From: Desulfobacteraceae bacterium | GTDB taxonomy: Bacteria; Desulfobacterota; Desulfobacteria; Desulfobacterales; SURF-7 | Length of the DNA: 25,549 bases | NCBI GenBank assembly: GCA_030618925.1 | Contig: JAUXCK010000003.1 | Coordinates: 1-25,549 of the forward strand | Reading direction: 5' to 3' | The notes under the pieces: model-generated | What the model was told of the DNA's origin: nothing | Seen by the model: the letters and a program-made list of their open reading frames with translations, nothing else | Database searches by the model: none | Shown here: positions 6,814 through 14,707 of the stretch, piece after piece | How the letters are laid out: each line of letters begins with the position of its first letter | Position numbering within the stretch: the stretch's first letter is position 1 | Program-made: the position numbers and the translations under genes

Positions 6814-7730
6814 TGGATGGCATGATCGAGCAGATTTCAAACAGGCTTTACCAGGTTACCCTTTTCCCGAAGATTACCGGGTTCGATAATTTTATCTGCG
6901 CCTGGGTGCACAAAGGATCCCCTTCCTTTGTGGTAGACCCTGGCCCGTCAGCCACATCCCGCCAGCTCCTGAAGGCCCTGCAGGACCTCAACATCCTTCA
7001 TCTCGACTATATCCTGATTACCCATATCCATATTGATCACGCCGGTGCAGTGAGTGAGCTTGCCGACGTTTTTCCTGATGCGAAAATTGTCTGCCACCCG
7101 GCCGGCATACCGCACCTGAAGGATCCGTCCCGGCTGTGGGAAGGGTCGCTAAAAACGCTCGGGGACATCGGAAAGGCCTACGGCCCGATATTGCCGGTTG
7201 CAGGGGAACGCCTGGTTGACGCTGAAGGATTTAATGCAGATAACATTATTTCAATCCTCACGCCCGGCCACTCCCCCCACCATGCCAGCTATGAGTTCGG
7301 GGACCACCTGTTTGCCGGTGAAGCCGGCGGTGTGTTCGAGCAACAGTCCCCGGACAGCTTCTATCTGCGGCCGGCAACCCCCCCCCGTTTTTTTTTGAAT
7401 GTGTCCATCAACAGTATAGATCTGCTGATGGGCAGGGATCCGACGACGATCTGTTACGGCCATTACGGGGTAACCCATGATGCAAAAGAGATGCTGGCAA
7501 AACATCGGGATCAGCTTTTATTGTGGAACCGGATTATGGGTGAAGAAATCGGAAATTTTCATGAAAAAGAGTTTGTCCGCACATGTATGGACCGGCTTTT
7601 AAAGGACGATCCGCTTCTACAGGGGTTTTTCCGGCTCGATGCAGACCAGAAAGAGAGAGAAATATTTTTCCTGACCAACAGCATCAGGGGGTTTGCCCTT
7701 TCCCTAACCGATAGTACTGATAATGCGTAG
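6813..7730 (+). CDS. Metallo-beta-lactamase-fold hydrolase
   Basis: The 305-residue cytoplasmic protein carries the binuclear metal site of the family: THIHIDHAG (70-78) supplies HxHxDH, a histidine lies in CHPAGIPHL (94-102), and PGHSPHH (151-157) supplies a further ligand. Where many members have a bridging aspartate (in GD), this one has Glu170 (LFAGEAGG). A C-terminal helical extension of about 80 residues follows the core. The substrate cannot be read from sequence; glyoxalase-II-like thioester or phosphoester hydrolysis is possible. It is translationally coupled to the 53-residue protein, and its last 27 bp overlap the end of coaX on the other strand. Confidence 0.9.
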   Translation: MDGMIEQISNRLYQVTLFPKITGFDNFICAWVHKGSPSFVVDPGPSATSRQLLKALQDLNILHLDYILITHIHIDHAGAVSELADVFPDAKIVCHPAGIPHLKDPSRLWEGSLKTLGDIGKAYGPILPVAGERLVDAEGFNADNIISILTPGHSPHHASYEFGDHLFAGEAGGVFEQQSPDSFYLRPATPPRFFLNVSINSIDLLMGRDPTTICYGHYGVTHDAKEMLAKHRDQLLLWNRIMGEEIGNFHEKEFVRTCMDRLLKDDPLLQGFFRLDADQKEREIFFLTNSIRGFALSLTDSTDNA

Positions 7731-8468
7731 CCCCTCCAATGTCAGAGAAGGCTCAACCACCTCGATGGTCTCTGAAACATGATGGATCAACTCGGCAAGG
7801 CCCCCTGTCGCAATCACCCTGGGGTGGGTTCCCATCTCCCTGTCCATTCGTCTCACAATGCCGTCCACAAGCCCTGCATATCCATAAATAAGACCGGATT
7901 TTATACTGTTAATGGTATCCTTCCCGATAACCGGCCCGGGGGGTTCAAAAATGTCTACCCTGGGCAGCTTGGAAGCCTTTTGAAAAAGGGCTTCAGAAGA
8001 AATCATGACCCCGGGTGAAATGGCGCCCCCGATGTACTCGCCTTTTTCCGAAATAGAATCAAAGGTGGTGGCAGTGCCAAAGTCGATCACAATGAGACTG
8101 GATTTGTACTTTTCATAGGCCGCGACTGCATTGACGATTCGATCCGCCCCCACCTCCATGGGATTGCTGTAAAGGATCGGCATATTGGCCGCTGTTTTGG
8201 CGTCAACCCATTTCGGCAGATGATTCAGGTATTTCCTGCAAAAAGAATCATAAATCCCCACCACCGGCGGCACCACGCATGAGATAATCGTGCTGCTGAT
8301 ATCCTTAAACGCAATATTGCTGGTACGAAACAGGCTGACCGCCAGAACGCTGAACTCATCCTCGGTTGTATTTCTCTCTGTGCGGATCCGCCAGTCTCTG
8401 ACAAGGGTGTCGCCGTCAAAAATACCGATCACCGTGTTTGTATTTCCCACATCAATGACAAGAAGCAT
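7704..8468 (-). CDS. coaX: Type III pantothenate kinase
   Basis: CoaX phosphorylates pantothenate to 4'-phosphopantothenate, the first step of coenzyme A synthesis, and is not inhibited by CoA as CoaA is. From the ATG at 8468 the protein has 254 residues, the normal size. It shows the ASKHA-fold phosphate motif DVGNTNTVIG (6-15), the conserved GADRIVNA (107-114), and IDFGTATTFD (128-137) with GGAISPG (147-153). A longer reading to 8555 adds 29 residues that do not fit the family; AAAGGA at 8477-8482 supports the ATG at 8468. It is last in the tilS-ftsH-folP-ybbR-coaX series. Its 3' end overlaps the convergent hydrolase gene by 27 bp, leaving no room for an intergenic terminator. Confidence 0.95.
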   Translation of the reverse strand: MLLVIDVGNTNTVIGIFDGDTLVRDWRIRTERNTTEDEFSVLAVSLFRTSNIAFKDISSTIISCVVPPVVGIYDSFCRKYLNHLPKWVDAKTAANMPILYSNPMEVGADRIVNAVAAYEKYKSSLIVIDFGTATTFDSISEKGEYIGGAISPGVMISSEALFQKASKLPRVDIFEPPGPVIGKDTINSIKSGLIYGYAGLVDGIVRRMDREMGTHPRVIATGGLAELIHHVSETIEVVEPSLTLEGLRIISTIG

Positions 8469-8555
8469 GTCCTTAATTCCTTTTTCAAAAGCAGTTTCGA
8501 AACATCTTCCTTTCTGGTTTGAAATCCCAACGTAGAAATCGGGAAAAACAGCCAT

Positions 8556-9467
8556 CTATGGACGGGCAGAAATAATCACCGTAAAACTCTCCGGCTTAAT
8601 CTCCACCACGGTGATGTCCGCCGGTACAGTGACGGCTGCCTTCAGCTCATAGGTGCCGGGCTTGAGTCCCTGGAGATCGATGGATGCCTGAATTTCTTTT
8701 TCCATCTCGATCTTGTCGAGTGTGAGTACAGGCCCCTTGATCTCGATATGGACCAACGGGGGTTTAATTTCAAAAAAATGCGCCGACCCCCTGCCGTCAA
8801 TGCGGATATGGGATATTTTTTTTGCAGCGATTTCCATATCCATATCAACCGCCACGAGGATAAGGTTCTGAGACGCCGCAAGGGAAAGCCCCTCCGAAAG
8901 ATCAAGGGTCACCTCTTTTTTAAAGGATTCCGGTACATGATTCAGCTCTATGGATTTCGTGGTGATTTGATTCATGGGTGCCAGAAGTGGCGCAGGCCCC
9001 CTCAGCATCACACGGGCCGGTTTTGCCGCAGCATTCGCAACCCTGAATCCGGCTGCCGGCTTGCCGGAAAAGACAATGGCAATAGGCAATTCCTTTGTAA
9101 TCTCTTTTTCAACCCGGACGGTCACAGATGAAGGCGTTGCGTTTATGACTGACACGCCTCCGGGCAAGGACAGTTTTTCCTTTTCAATGGGAATGCTGAT
9201 CACACCGATTTTCACCCCGGATAGATCCAGGGAATAGTGGATCTTCCGGTCAAGCAGGCCATCTATAACGGATTTCCCGCCCTTTACACGAAATTCAACG
9301 GGCTTGAGCCGGGTGGAGGCGATTGTCAGCCCGTCCGGTATATTTTCAGGCACAACCGGGACCAGCAGGTCTGTTTCATGGGCCGGCGTAAAGGGCCAGA
9401 AAAAAAAGAGGCCTGCGCCGAAAATAATGCACAACACAAGCCAGATCAATTTCTTATAACTGCTCAT
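8556..9467 (-). CDS. YbbR/CdaR-like protein, membrane-anchored
   Basis: A 303-residue protein with a single N-terminal membrane anchor (about residues 4-26, ending in WPF). The rest is beta-rich, with repeated YbbR-type modules: segments with the pattern PSSVTVRVEKEI, PARVMLRGP and PPLVHIEIKGP recur about every 80 residues. In Firmicutes YbbR (CdaR) regulates the membrane diadenylate cyclase CdaA, and the two genes are adjacent. Here folP is the immediate upstream neighbour with 57 bp between and no cyclase gene. The extracytoplasmic domain would face the periplasm. No clear ribosome site precedes the ATG. The function here is unknown; assignment to the family rests on architecture, sequence pattern and position. 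Confidence 0.82.
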   Translation of the reverse strand: MSSYKKLIWLVLCIIFGAGLFFFWPFTPAHETDLLVPVVPENIPDGLTIASTRLKPVEFRVKGGKSVIDGLLDRKIHYSLDLSGVKIGVISIPIEKEKLSLPGGVSVINATPSSVTVRVEKEITKELPIAIVFSGKPAAGFRVANAAAKPARVMLRGPAPLLAPMNQITTKSIELNHVPESFKKEVTLDLSEGLSLAASQNLILVAVDMDMEIAAKKISHIRIDGRGSAHFFEIKPPLVHIEIKGPVLTLDKIEMEKEIQASIDLQGLKPGTYELKAAVTVPADITVVEIKPESFTVIISARP

Positions 9468-9524
9468 ATCAGGTCGGATCTTTTGGGGTTGATGTAAAAG
9501 TTGGACATCCGTTAAAAATCGGAC

Positions 9525-10400
9525 TCAGGCATTTTTTATCGCATCTATAATCTTCAGAGTCGCACAGGTATTCGCGACATTGTGACTTCTCACAACATGC
9601 GCCCCGTTTAGAACTGCTGCAGAAATGGCGGCCTGGGTTCCGATTTCTACAACAGGCTTTTCCGGATGTATATCATCATGTGTCCCAGGTTTCAATTTGT
9701 TTCGGATAAAGGCTTTCCGGGAGGGCCCCGCCAGAATGGGAACGCCAAAGGATTCAAACGCGCTCATGTGCCGGATCAGCTGAAAATTGTGTGAGAATGT
9801 CTTGCCGAACCCAATCCCCGGATCAATGATCACCTTTGACCTTGCGATACCCTTTTCCAGGGCTGCCGTGATCACCTTCTCAAAAAACGCCTTGATCTCC
9901 CCGATCAAATCATCATATTTTGGTGATGTCTGCATGGTTCCGGGTGTGCCCTGCATGTGCATTAAAATGACGGGTACGCCCGTTTCGGCCGCGAGCAACG
10001 GCATCTCCGGATCGAGCCGAAATGCGCTGATGTCGTTTATGATTGCAGCCCCTGCGGAAAGTGCCTGCCGCGCGACCTCTGCTTTGGTGGTATCGATGGA
10101 GATGGGAACAGACACCCGTTTTGCCAATTCCGTGATAACGGGTATTGTCCGTCGAAGTTCTTCTTCAGTGGATATGGGTTCAGAATAGGGACGGGTTGAT
10201 TCTCCGCCCACGTCAATAATGTCCGCGCCGTCTGCTGCCATTTTCTCGGCGTGGGCCATTGCCGTATCAAATTCAAAGTATTTCCCGCCATCTGAAAACG
10301 AATCCAGCGTGACATTGAGAATGCCCATGACAAGGGTCTTTTCACCCCATGTGAGGGAATGGGTTTTCCATGACATGGAAGTGGTCCGGTGATCTGTCAT
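9525..10400 (-). CDS. folP: Dihydropteroate synthase
   Basis: FolP condenses 6-hydroxymethyl-7,8-dihydropterin diphosphate with p-aminobenzoate to give dihydropteroate in folate synthesis, and is the sulfonamide target. The 291-residue TIM-barrel protein has MGILNVTLDSFSDGG (25-39), the DVGGESTRP loop (63-71), IIDPGIGFGKT (191-201), PSRKAF (226-231), and the C-terminal VRSHNV (270-275). Two usually conserved positions differ: the common NVTPDSF reads NVTLDSF (Leu32), and the terminal RxHDV reads RSHNV. Overall conservation argues for a working enzyme. The ATG begins 2 bp after the ftsH stop codon, so coupled expression is likely. A start at Met9 is possible. Confidence 0.95.
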   Translation of the reverse strand: MTDHRTTSMSWKTHSLTWGEKTLVMGILNVTLDSFSDGGKYFEFDTAMAHAEKMAADGADIIDVGGESTRPYSEPISTEEELRRTIPVITELAKRVSVPISIDTTKAEVARQALSAGAAIINDISAFRLDPEMPLLAAETGVPVILMHMQGTPGTMQTSPKYDDLIGEIKAFFEKVITAALEKGIARSKVIIDPGIGFGKTFSHNFQLIRHMSAFESFGVPILAGPSRKAFIRNKLKPGTHDDIHPEKPVVEIGTQAAISAAVLNGAHVVRSHNVANTCATLKIIDAIKNA

Positions 10401-10402
10401 GT

Positions 10403-12277
10403 CTATGGGGTTTTCCCTGCGGATCCTTTTGTACCGTCACTTTCTGTTTCTTCGAAATCATCTAAATCAGGGGTGGACAGCTCTATTCCGGGCCGCATGG
10501 AACGGATCAGGTCATCCAGCTCGGCACCCAACACAGTTTCTTTTTCAAGAAGAAGCGCCGACAGTTTATGAAGGACGTCGACATTTTCCTCGAGAATCGT
10601 TTTTGCCCTGTTATAATTATCCGTAACCAGTTTAGTGACTTCTCTGTCAATGATCTTGGCGGTTTCATCGGAATAATCTTTGTGCTGAACGATATCCCGG
10701 CCCAGGAAAATATGTTCATCCCCCTGGGAATAGGACAGCGGTCCCAGGGTCTCGCTCATGCCCCAGTTCCGCACCATATTCTGGGCCAGCTCCGTGGCCT
10801 GTTTGATATCATTGGAAGCGCCCGTACTGATCCGCTGAAATACAATCTCTTCTGCCGCCCGGCCCCCGAAGGCCACCGACAGTTCGCATTCAAGCTGATC
10901 TTTGAACTTAAAATCCCGTTCCTCGGGTAGAAACCACGTCACGCCGGCTGCCCGGCCCCTGGGAATGATGGTGATCTTGTTCACCGTGTCTGTATTGGGC
11001 AGAAGCCTGGCCACAAGGGCGTGGCCGCCTTCATGATAAGCCGTTGTTCTGCGGTCTTCCTCCTTGATCACCTTTGATTTTCGCTCGAGCCCCATGTAAA
11101 CCTTGTCTTTGGATTCTTCGAAATCGATCATCTCAAGTTTTTCACGATTTCTTTTTGCAGCCAGAAGGGCGGCTTCATTCACCAGGTTTTCAAGATCCGC
11201 GCCGGAAAATCCGGGTGTTCCCCTGGCCAGGACCCTGACGTTCACATCAGCAGCCACAGGCGTTTTTTTCATGTGCACCTTCAAAATCCCCTCACGACCC
11301 CTTATATCGGGTAAAGGGACAACCACCTGCCGGTCAAAACGGCCGGGCCGCATCAGCGCCGGGTCCAGTACATCCGGACGGTTTGTCGCGGAAATCAGGA
11401 TCACCCCTTCATTGGATTCAAATCCATCCATCTCCACCAAAAGCTGGTTCAGGGTCTGCTCCCGTTCATCGTGCCCGCCGCCGAGTCCGGCGCCCCGATG
11501 CCGGCCCACTGCATCGAGCTCATCAATGAAAATGATACAGGGCGCATTTTTTTTCCCCTGAACAAACAGGTCCCGAACCCTGGAAGCGCCCACACCCACA
11601 AACATCTCAACAAAATCAGAGCCGCTGATACTAAAAAAGGGCACCCCGGCCTCACCTGCAATGGCCCGGGCCAGAAGTGTTTTCCCCGTACCAGGGGATC
11701 CCATGAGGAGGACCCCCTTGGGAATCCGTCCGCCAAGCCGGGTGAACCGTTTTGGATCCTTTAAAAATTCTATAATTTCAGCAAGTTCCTCTTTTGCCTC
11801 CTCAATACCGGCCACATCTTCAAAGGTGACCTTTTCAGCCTGATCAGAAAGAAGACGGGCGCGGCTTTTCCCAAAGGAAAGCGCTTTACCCCCGCCCCCC
11901 TGCATTTGACGCATGAAAAATATCCACACCCCGATAAGGATAATCATGGGGAACCATGACACCAGAACCGTTACAAACCAGGGCGATTCCACGGGCGGTT
12001 TTGCATTAATGGACACGCCTTTTTGCCTGAGAATCCGGATCAGGTCATTGTCCTGGGGCGCATAAATCTTAAAATTGCCGCCGCTGGTATCTGTGACAAA
12101 AAGCTCCGGACCCTGAATGACCACGTTTGCAACGCGTTCTTCATCAACCATGGCCAGAAAATCCGAGTAGCTGATGCTTATTTCTGAAATTTGCTGCTGG
12201 TTAAAAATATTAAACAGCATGACTATCATCAGAATGATGACGAGCCATAAAGACAGATTTTTATAAAATGGGTTCAA
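10403..12277 (-). CDS. ftsH: ATP-dependent zinc metalloprotease FtsH
   Basis: FtsH is an inner-membrane hexameric AAA+ protease that degrades misfolded membrane proteins and short-lived regulators. The 624-residue product has two membrane spans (about 8-26 and 102-121) flanking a short periplasmic domain, Walker A GSPGTGKT (193-200), Walker B IIFIDELDA (248-256), the second region of homology near ATNRPDVLDPALMRPGRFD (297-315), the zinc site HEGGH (415-419), and Asp490 as the probable third ligand. Length and motifs are normal. The start is TTG (12275-12277) with a near-perfect AGGAGGA (12286-12292) 8 nt upstream. It lies between tilS and folP, a common deltaproteobacterial order. Confidence 0.97.
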   Translation of the reverse strand: MNPFYKNLSLWLVIILMIVMLFNIFNQQQISEISISYSDFLAMVDEERVANVVIQGPELFVTDTSGGNFKIYAPQDNDLIRILRQKGVSINAKPPVESPWFVTVLVSWFPMIILIGVWIFFMRQMQGGGGKALSFGKSRARLLSDQAEKVTFEDVAGIEEAKEELAEIIEFLKDPKRFTRLGGRIPKGVLLMGSPGTGKTLLARAIAGEAGVPFFSISGSDFVEMFVGVGASRVRDLFVQGKKNAPCIIFIDELDAVGRHRGAGLGGGHDEREQTLNQLLVEMDGFESNEGVILISATNRPDVLDPALMRPGRFDRQVVVPLPDIRGREGILKVHMKKTPVAADVNVRVLARGTPGFSGADLENLVNEAALLAAKRNREKLEMIDFEESKDKVYMGLERKSKVIKEEDRRTTAYHEGGHALVARLLPNTDTVNKITIIPRGRAAGVTWFLPEERDFKFKDQLECELSVAFGGRAAEEIVFQRISTGASNDIKQATELAQNMVRNWGMSETLGPLSYSQGDEHIFLGRDIVQHKDYSDETAKIIDREVTKLVTDNYNRAKTILEENVDVLHKLSALLLEKETVLGAELDDLIRSMRPGIELSTPDLDDFEETESDGTKGSAGKTP

Positions 12278-12363
12278 TAGATCATTCCTCCTGAGTCAAA
12301 TTGTTTCAAAATAGCGGCACATGATGTTTTAATGCTATCCCTAACGATGCAAATGTAATCATC

Positions 12364-12392
12364 ATTATATATTCCGCAAGTGAAAGTAACTA
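12364..12392 (-). promoter_or_regulatory. Promoter candidate for ftsH and downstream genes
   Basis: On the minus strand a perfect TATAAT (12364-12369) is preceded after 17 bp by TAGTTA (12387-12392), a weak -35 box abutting the tilS stop codon. The 115-bp gap between tilS and ftsH leaves room for an internal promoter, giving ftsH expression separate from tilS. No sigma-32 consensus is evident. Confidence 0.4.
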
Positions 12393-13865
12393 TTATCCAG
12401 GCAAAAGTTCGGCCTTTAACAGGGTTCGGGTGCCAGGGGCCACCTTGACCGAATCATCCTGACGAAACCCCGCAAGCCATATAATCTTCCCCCTGCTGAA
12501 TAAAATCGGGCATCTTTTCCGGTCAGGCACAGGGATCTTGTTGTTGATAAAATACGTCTTTACTTTTTGTGTCCCGGTCATGCCGAGAGGGACAAACCTG
12601 TCACCGGGTCGAAAACTCCGGACGACAACCGGAAATTGTATCTGATTCATATCAAAAAAAGCAACAGATTGTCCACACCGGGTTAAATCTGCTGCAAAGG
12701 GCCCTTCCTTTTTGGAAAATCTGATGCGCATCCCGGTTTCCCGGATGAACAGGGTCTCCGGCCGGAAACCAGACTTGAAAACAATATATTCAAATGCCGT
12801 ATTCCCCCCATCAAGGTGCTGCCCTTTCCCTGCCCTTAACGTTTGTGCCTGTTTTGAAAATCGGACAATATCCAGATCCCGCTCCACAAGCACCCGGTCC
12901 GGCAGGTGGAGCATGCCCTGGGGCGGCCCTTCTTTTATCAGATGCAGGACCGCATCGATGTGCTCAAAAGAGATCCGCCTTAAATCCCCCTTTATCCCTT
13001 TAATAATGGTTCTGATAACCCTCTGTTTCAGGGCATCCGGTTCGGGTTCGAGCAGGGGCACGGATAGGTTCATGACGCCGTCCTCACCTTCCGTAAGCAT
13101 CGCGTCCGCAACCTTTTCCACCAGGTCTTCAATCCACGCCTCTTCTTTGCGCATAATGGCCCCGAGCCGGTTCAGGGCTTCTGTAATCCTTGGATTAAAT
13201 GACGATTTAAGCTCCGGGATAAGCCGGTGCCGCACCCTGTTTCTAAGGAACCTTATGTCCTGGTTGGTGGCGTCTGTGACAAAAGCAATCTCTCTTTTTG
13301 ACAAAAAGGTCAAAATATCTGTCCGAAAGGCCTGAATCAGCGGACGCACAATTTTGTTCCCGCGCTTTGGCGGAATCCCTGAAAGCCCTGTCATGCCGCT
13401 GCCCCGGAGCAAATTCATCAGAATCACTTCGGCATTGTCATCTGCTGTGTGGCCTGTCGCAATTTTTGTGTACCCATGTTGATCAGCCAGATCATGAAAA
13501 AATGCATACCGCACGTGGCGGGCGGCCTCCTCAAGGGATTCTTTTGTTTCCTGTTGACGCTTTCTCACATCTTCTTTTTTTAAAAAAAACGGCAGGTCAA
13601 GTGCTTTGGAAAGGGATGACACAAAATGCGCATCCCTTTCAGAATCTTCCGGGCGCAGGCAGTGATCCAGATGCGCAATCCCCAGCTTGAGCGAAAACCG
13701 GGAAGCCAGCAGCCTGAGCGCATGGACAAGGGCCACGGAGTCCGGTCCGCCTGACACACCCACTAAAACCGTGTCACCCGGGTCAAACATATTATGGGCC
13801 TCAATGGTGTGTCCCACCCTTTCTATAAGTACATCAGGTTCTTTGTCATTTCCGGACGATCGCAT
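12393..13865 (-). CDS. tilS: tRNA(Ile)-lysidine synthase
   Basis: TilS uses ATP to attach lysine to C34 of the tRNA(Ile) with CAU anticodon, changing its charging and codon reading. The 490-residue protein has the N-type ATP pyrophosphatase P-loop SGGPDS (38-43), GHTADDNAE for adenylation, the NRVRH motif that follows the catalytic domain, a helical middle, and a TilS C-terminal domain with RPGDRFVPLGMTGTQKV. Length is within range for the long type. The ATG at 13865 lacks a visible ribosome site; homologues often start a few residues further in, so the true start could be slightly downstream. It is first in the minus-strand series with ftsH, folP, ybbR and coaX. Confidence 0.94.
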   Translation of the reverse strand: MRSSGNDKEPDVLIERVGHTIEAHNMFDPGDTVLVGVSGGPDSVALVHALRLLASRFSLKLGIAHLDHCLRPEDSERDAHFVSSLSKALDLPFFLKKEDVRKRQQETKESLEEAARHVRYAFFHDLADQHGYTKIATGHTADDNAEVILMNLLRGSGMTGLSGIPPKRGNKIVRPLIQAFRTDILTFLSKREIAFVTDATNQDIRFLRNRVRHRLIPELKSSFNPRITEALNRLGAIMRKEEAWIEDLVEKVADAMLTEGEDGVMNLSVPLLEPEPDALKQRVIRTIIKGIKGDLRRISFEHIDAVLHLIKEGPPQGMLHLPDRVLVERDLDIVRFSKQAQTLRAGKGQHLDGGNTAFEYIVFKSGFRPETLFIRETGMRIRFSKKEGPFAADLTRCGQSVAFFDMNQIQFPVVVRSFRPGDRFVPLGMTGTQKVKTYFINNKIPVPDRKRCPILFSRGKIIWLAGFRQDDSVKVAPGTRTLLKAELLPG

Positions 13866-13983
13866 GGTTTTATACTTTTCAGGTGACAGGCAGCCGCTCT
13901 TTTTCCCGGGGCAGGGCAGGATGGCCCGGGACCCATTAAAAATGTTGGTTTATGCTTAAAATTTGCGTTACGCGACAGGTATC

Positions 13984-14027
13984 ATAACCACTATAACCAT
14001 AATCTTAATCGTAATCGTCATCATACT
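13984..14027. repeat. Degenerate hexamer array, ATAACC/TAATCN type
   Basis: Roughly seven 6-bp units of the ATAATC/TTAATC/GTAATC kind follow one another with substitutions. The same motif recurs at 19241-19277 and, inverted, at 19471-19500. All copies are intergenic. Confidence 0.7.
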
Positions 14028-14121
14028 CTGCCATAAAAATCGGCAAATCACAACAAAAGCACGCATGTGATCCATCACTTTCTGTTCTCGTCACTTCTCA
14101 ATAAATTCGGGCTGCATTCAT

Positions 14122-14146
14122 AAAATCCCCCTTTAGAAAAAGGGGA
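14122..14146. repeat. Dispersed palindromic repeat, inverted copy
   Basis: This 25-nt sequence, starting AAAATCCCCCTTTAG, matches the reverse complement of 4479-4503 at 24 of 25 positions. It lies 44 bp upstream of the SRP RNA promoter. Confidence 0.75.
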
Positions 14147-14189
14147 TGCAGCAGGAATACCCGGACTTATTGAGATGTGACCTTTTCTC

Positions 14190-14218
14190 TTGAAAAAATA
14201 ATGGCATGCGATTATAAA
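14190..14218 (+). promoter_or_regulatory. Strong sigma-70 promoter of the SRP RNA gene
   Basis: TTGAAA (14190-14195) and TATAAA (14213-14218) are separated by exactly 17 bp, each matching five of six consensus bases. Transcription would start about 14225, which coincides with the 5' strand of the RNA's terminal helix. Confidence 0.75.
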
Positions 14219-14224
14219 AGGTAC

Positions 14225-14478
14225 ACCTGGTTGTGCTAGGCGGGGCGTTAGCGGTGCCCTCTACCCGAAATCCGCTTTATGCGGGGCTGAATCCCTTATG
14301 AAGGACCGTCCCTGAATGATTTTTCATTCTGGCCGGCCGCCACGCAACAGGCTCCCACGAACCTCGTCAGATCCGGAAGGAAGCAGCGATAAGTGATGCG
14401 GCCTGTGTCGTGGATCGATCCCGGTCATGTTATGATCTGTCTATTCCGGAAAGTTCGACACAAGGTGCACAACCAGGC
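14225..14478 (+). ncRNA. ffs: Signal recognition particle RNA, large (Alu-domain) type
   Basis: The universally conserved SRP core GTCAGATCCGGAAGGAAGCAGC is at 14366-14387, with the GGAA tetraloop at 14375-14378 and flanking stems (CCACG...CGTGG, ACAGGC...GCCTGT) forming helix 8. Upstream, GTGCTAGGCGGGGCGTTAGCGG and GCCCTCTACCCG...CTGAATCCC resemble the Alu domain of the roughly 270-nt Bacillus SRP RNA as I recall it. The two ends pair perfectly over 11 bp (14226-14236 with 14467-14477), giving about 254 nt. With Ffh the RNA targets nascent membrane and secreted proteins to FtsY. Most Proteobacteria have a 4.5S RNA of about 114 nt, so the long form is notable. Exact ends are inferred from the pairing. 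Confidence 0.93.
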
Positions 14479-14496
14479 CTGACACCTTTGTCGGGC
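14477..14496 (+). terminator. Hairpin after the SRP RNA, possible terminator
   Basis: GCCTGACA (14477-14484) pairs with TGTCGGGC (14489-14496) over 8 bp, including one G-U, with a CCTT loop. It directly follows the RNA's terminal helix. No T-run follows, so termination may be weak and some transcripts could read into grpE. Confidence 0.35.
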
Positions 14497-14553
14497 CCTT
14501 CACCTGCAAGATATTATTCCTGTTTTAAGGGTTGCTTTACACGCACTTATCCC

Positions 14554-14581
14554 TTGACATTGATCCATCCGGTCTTATTTT
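14554..14581 (+). promoter_or_regulatory. Promoter candidate for grpE-dnaK
   Basis: A perfect TTGACA (14554-14559) is followed after 16 bp by TATTTT (14576-14581). It leaves a leader of about 120 nt before grpE. CTTGACA also resembles a sigma-32 -35 element, but no matching CCCATNT box is at the right distance. No CIRCE inverted repeat was seen. Confidence 0.45.
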
Positions 14582-14707
14582 TCAGATAAATTTTGATGTG
14601 TTTACGGATTTGGCATTTTTTTTAATGTTAAATCCCGGCCCTCTTTCGGGTCTGTCATCAAATCAAAATATAACCCTAAGAATAATCAGGAGAATCAGGA
14701 GAAATCG

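Larger units (their letters stand above)
13866..14189. other. Intergenic region upstream of tilS and the SRP RNA
   Basis: This non-coding gap separates divergent tilS and the SRP RNA gene. It holds a TAATCN hexamer array (13984-14027) and a palindromic repeat (14122-14146), listed separately. Nothing else is recognisable, and I found no clear tilS promoter. Confidence 0.5.

Noticed and set aside
8469..8555. N-terminal extension of coaX by 29 residues
   Set aside because: The extra residues are unlike CoaX proteins, and AAAGGA at 8477-8482 supports the ATG at 8468, just before the conserved DVGNTN motif.
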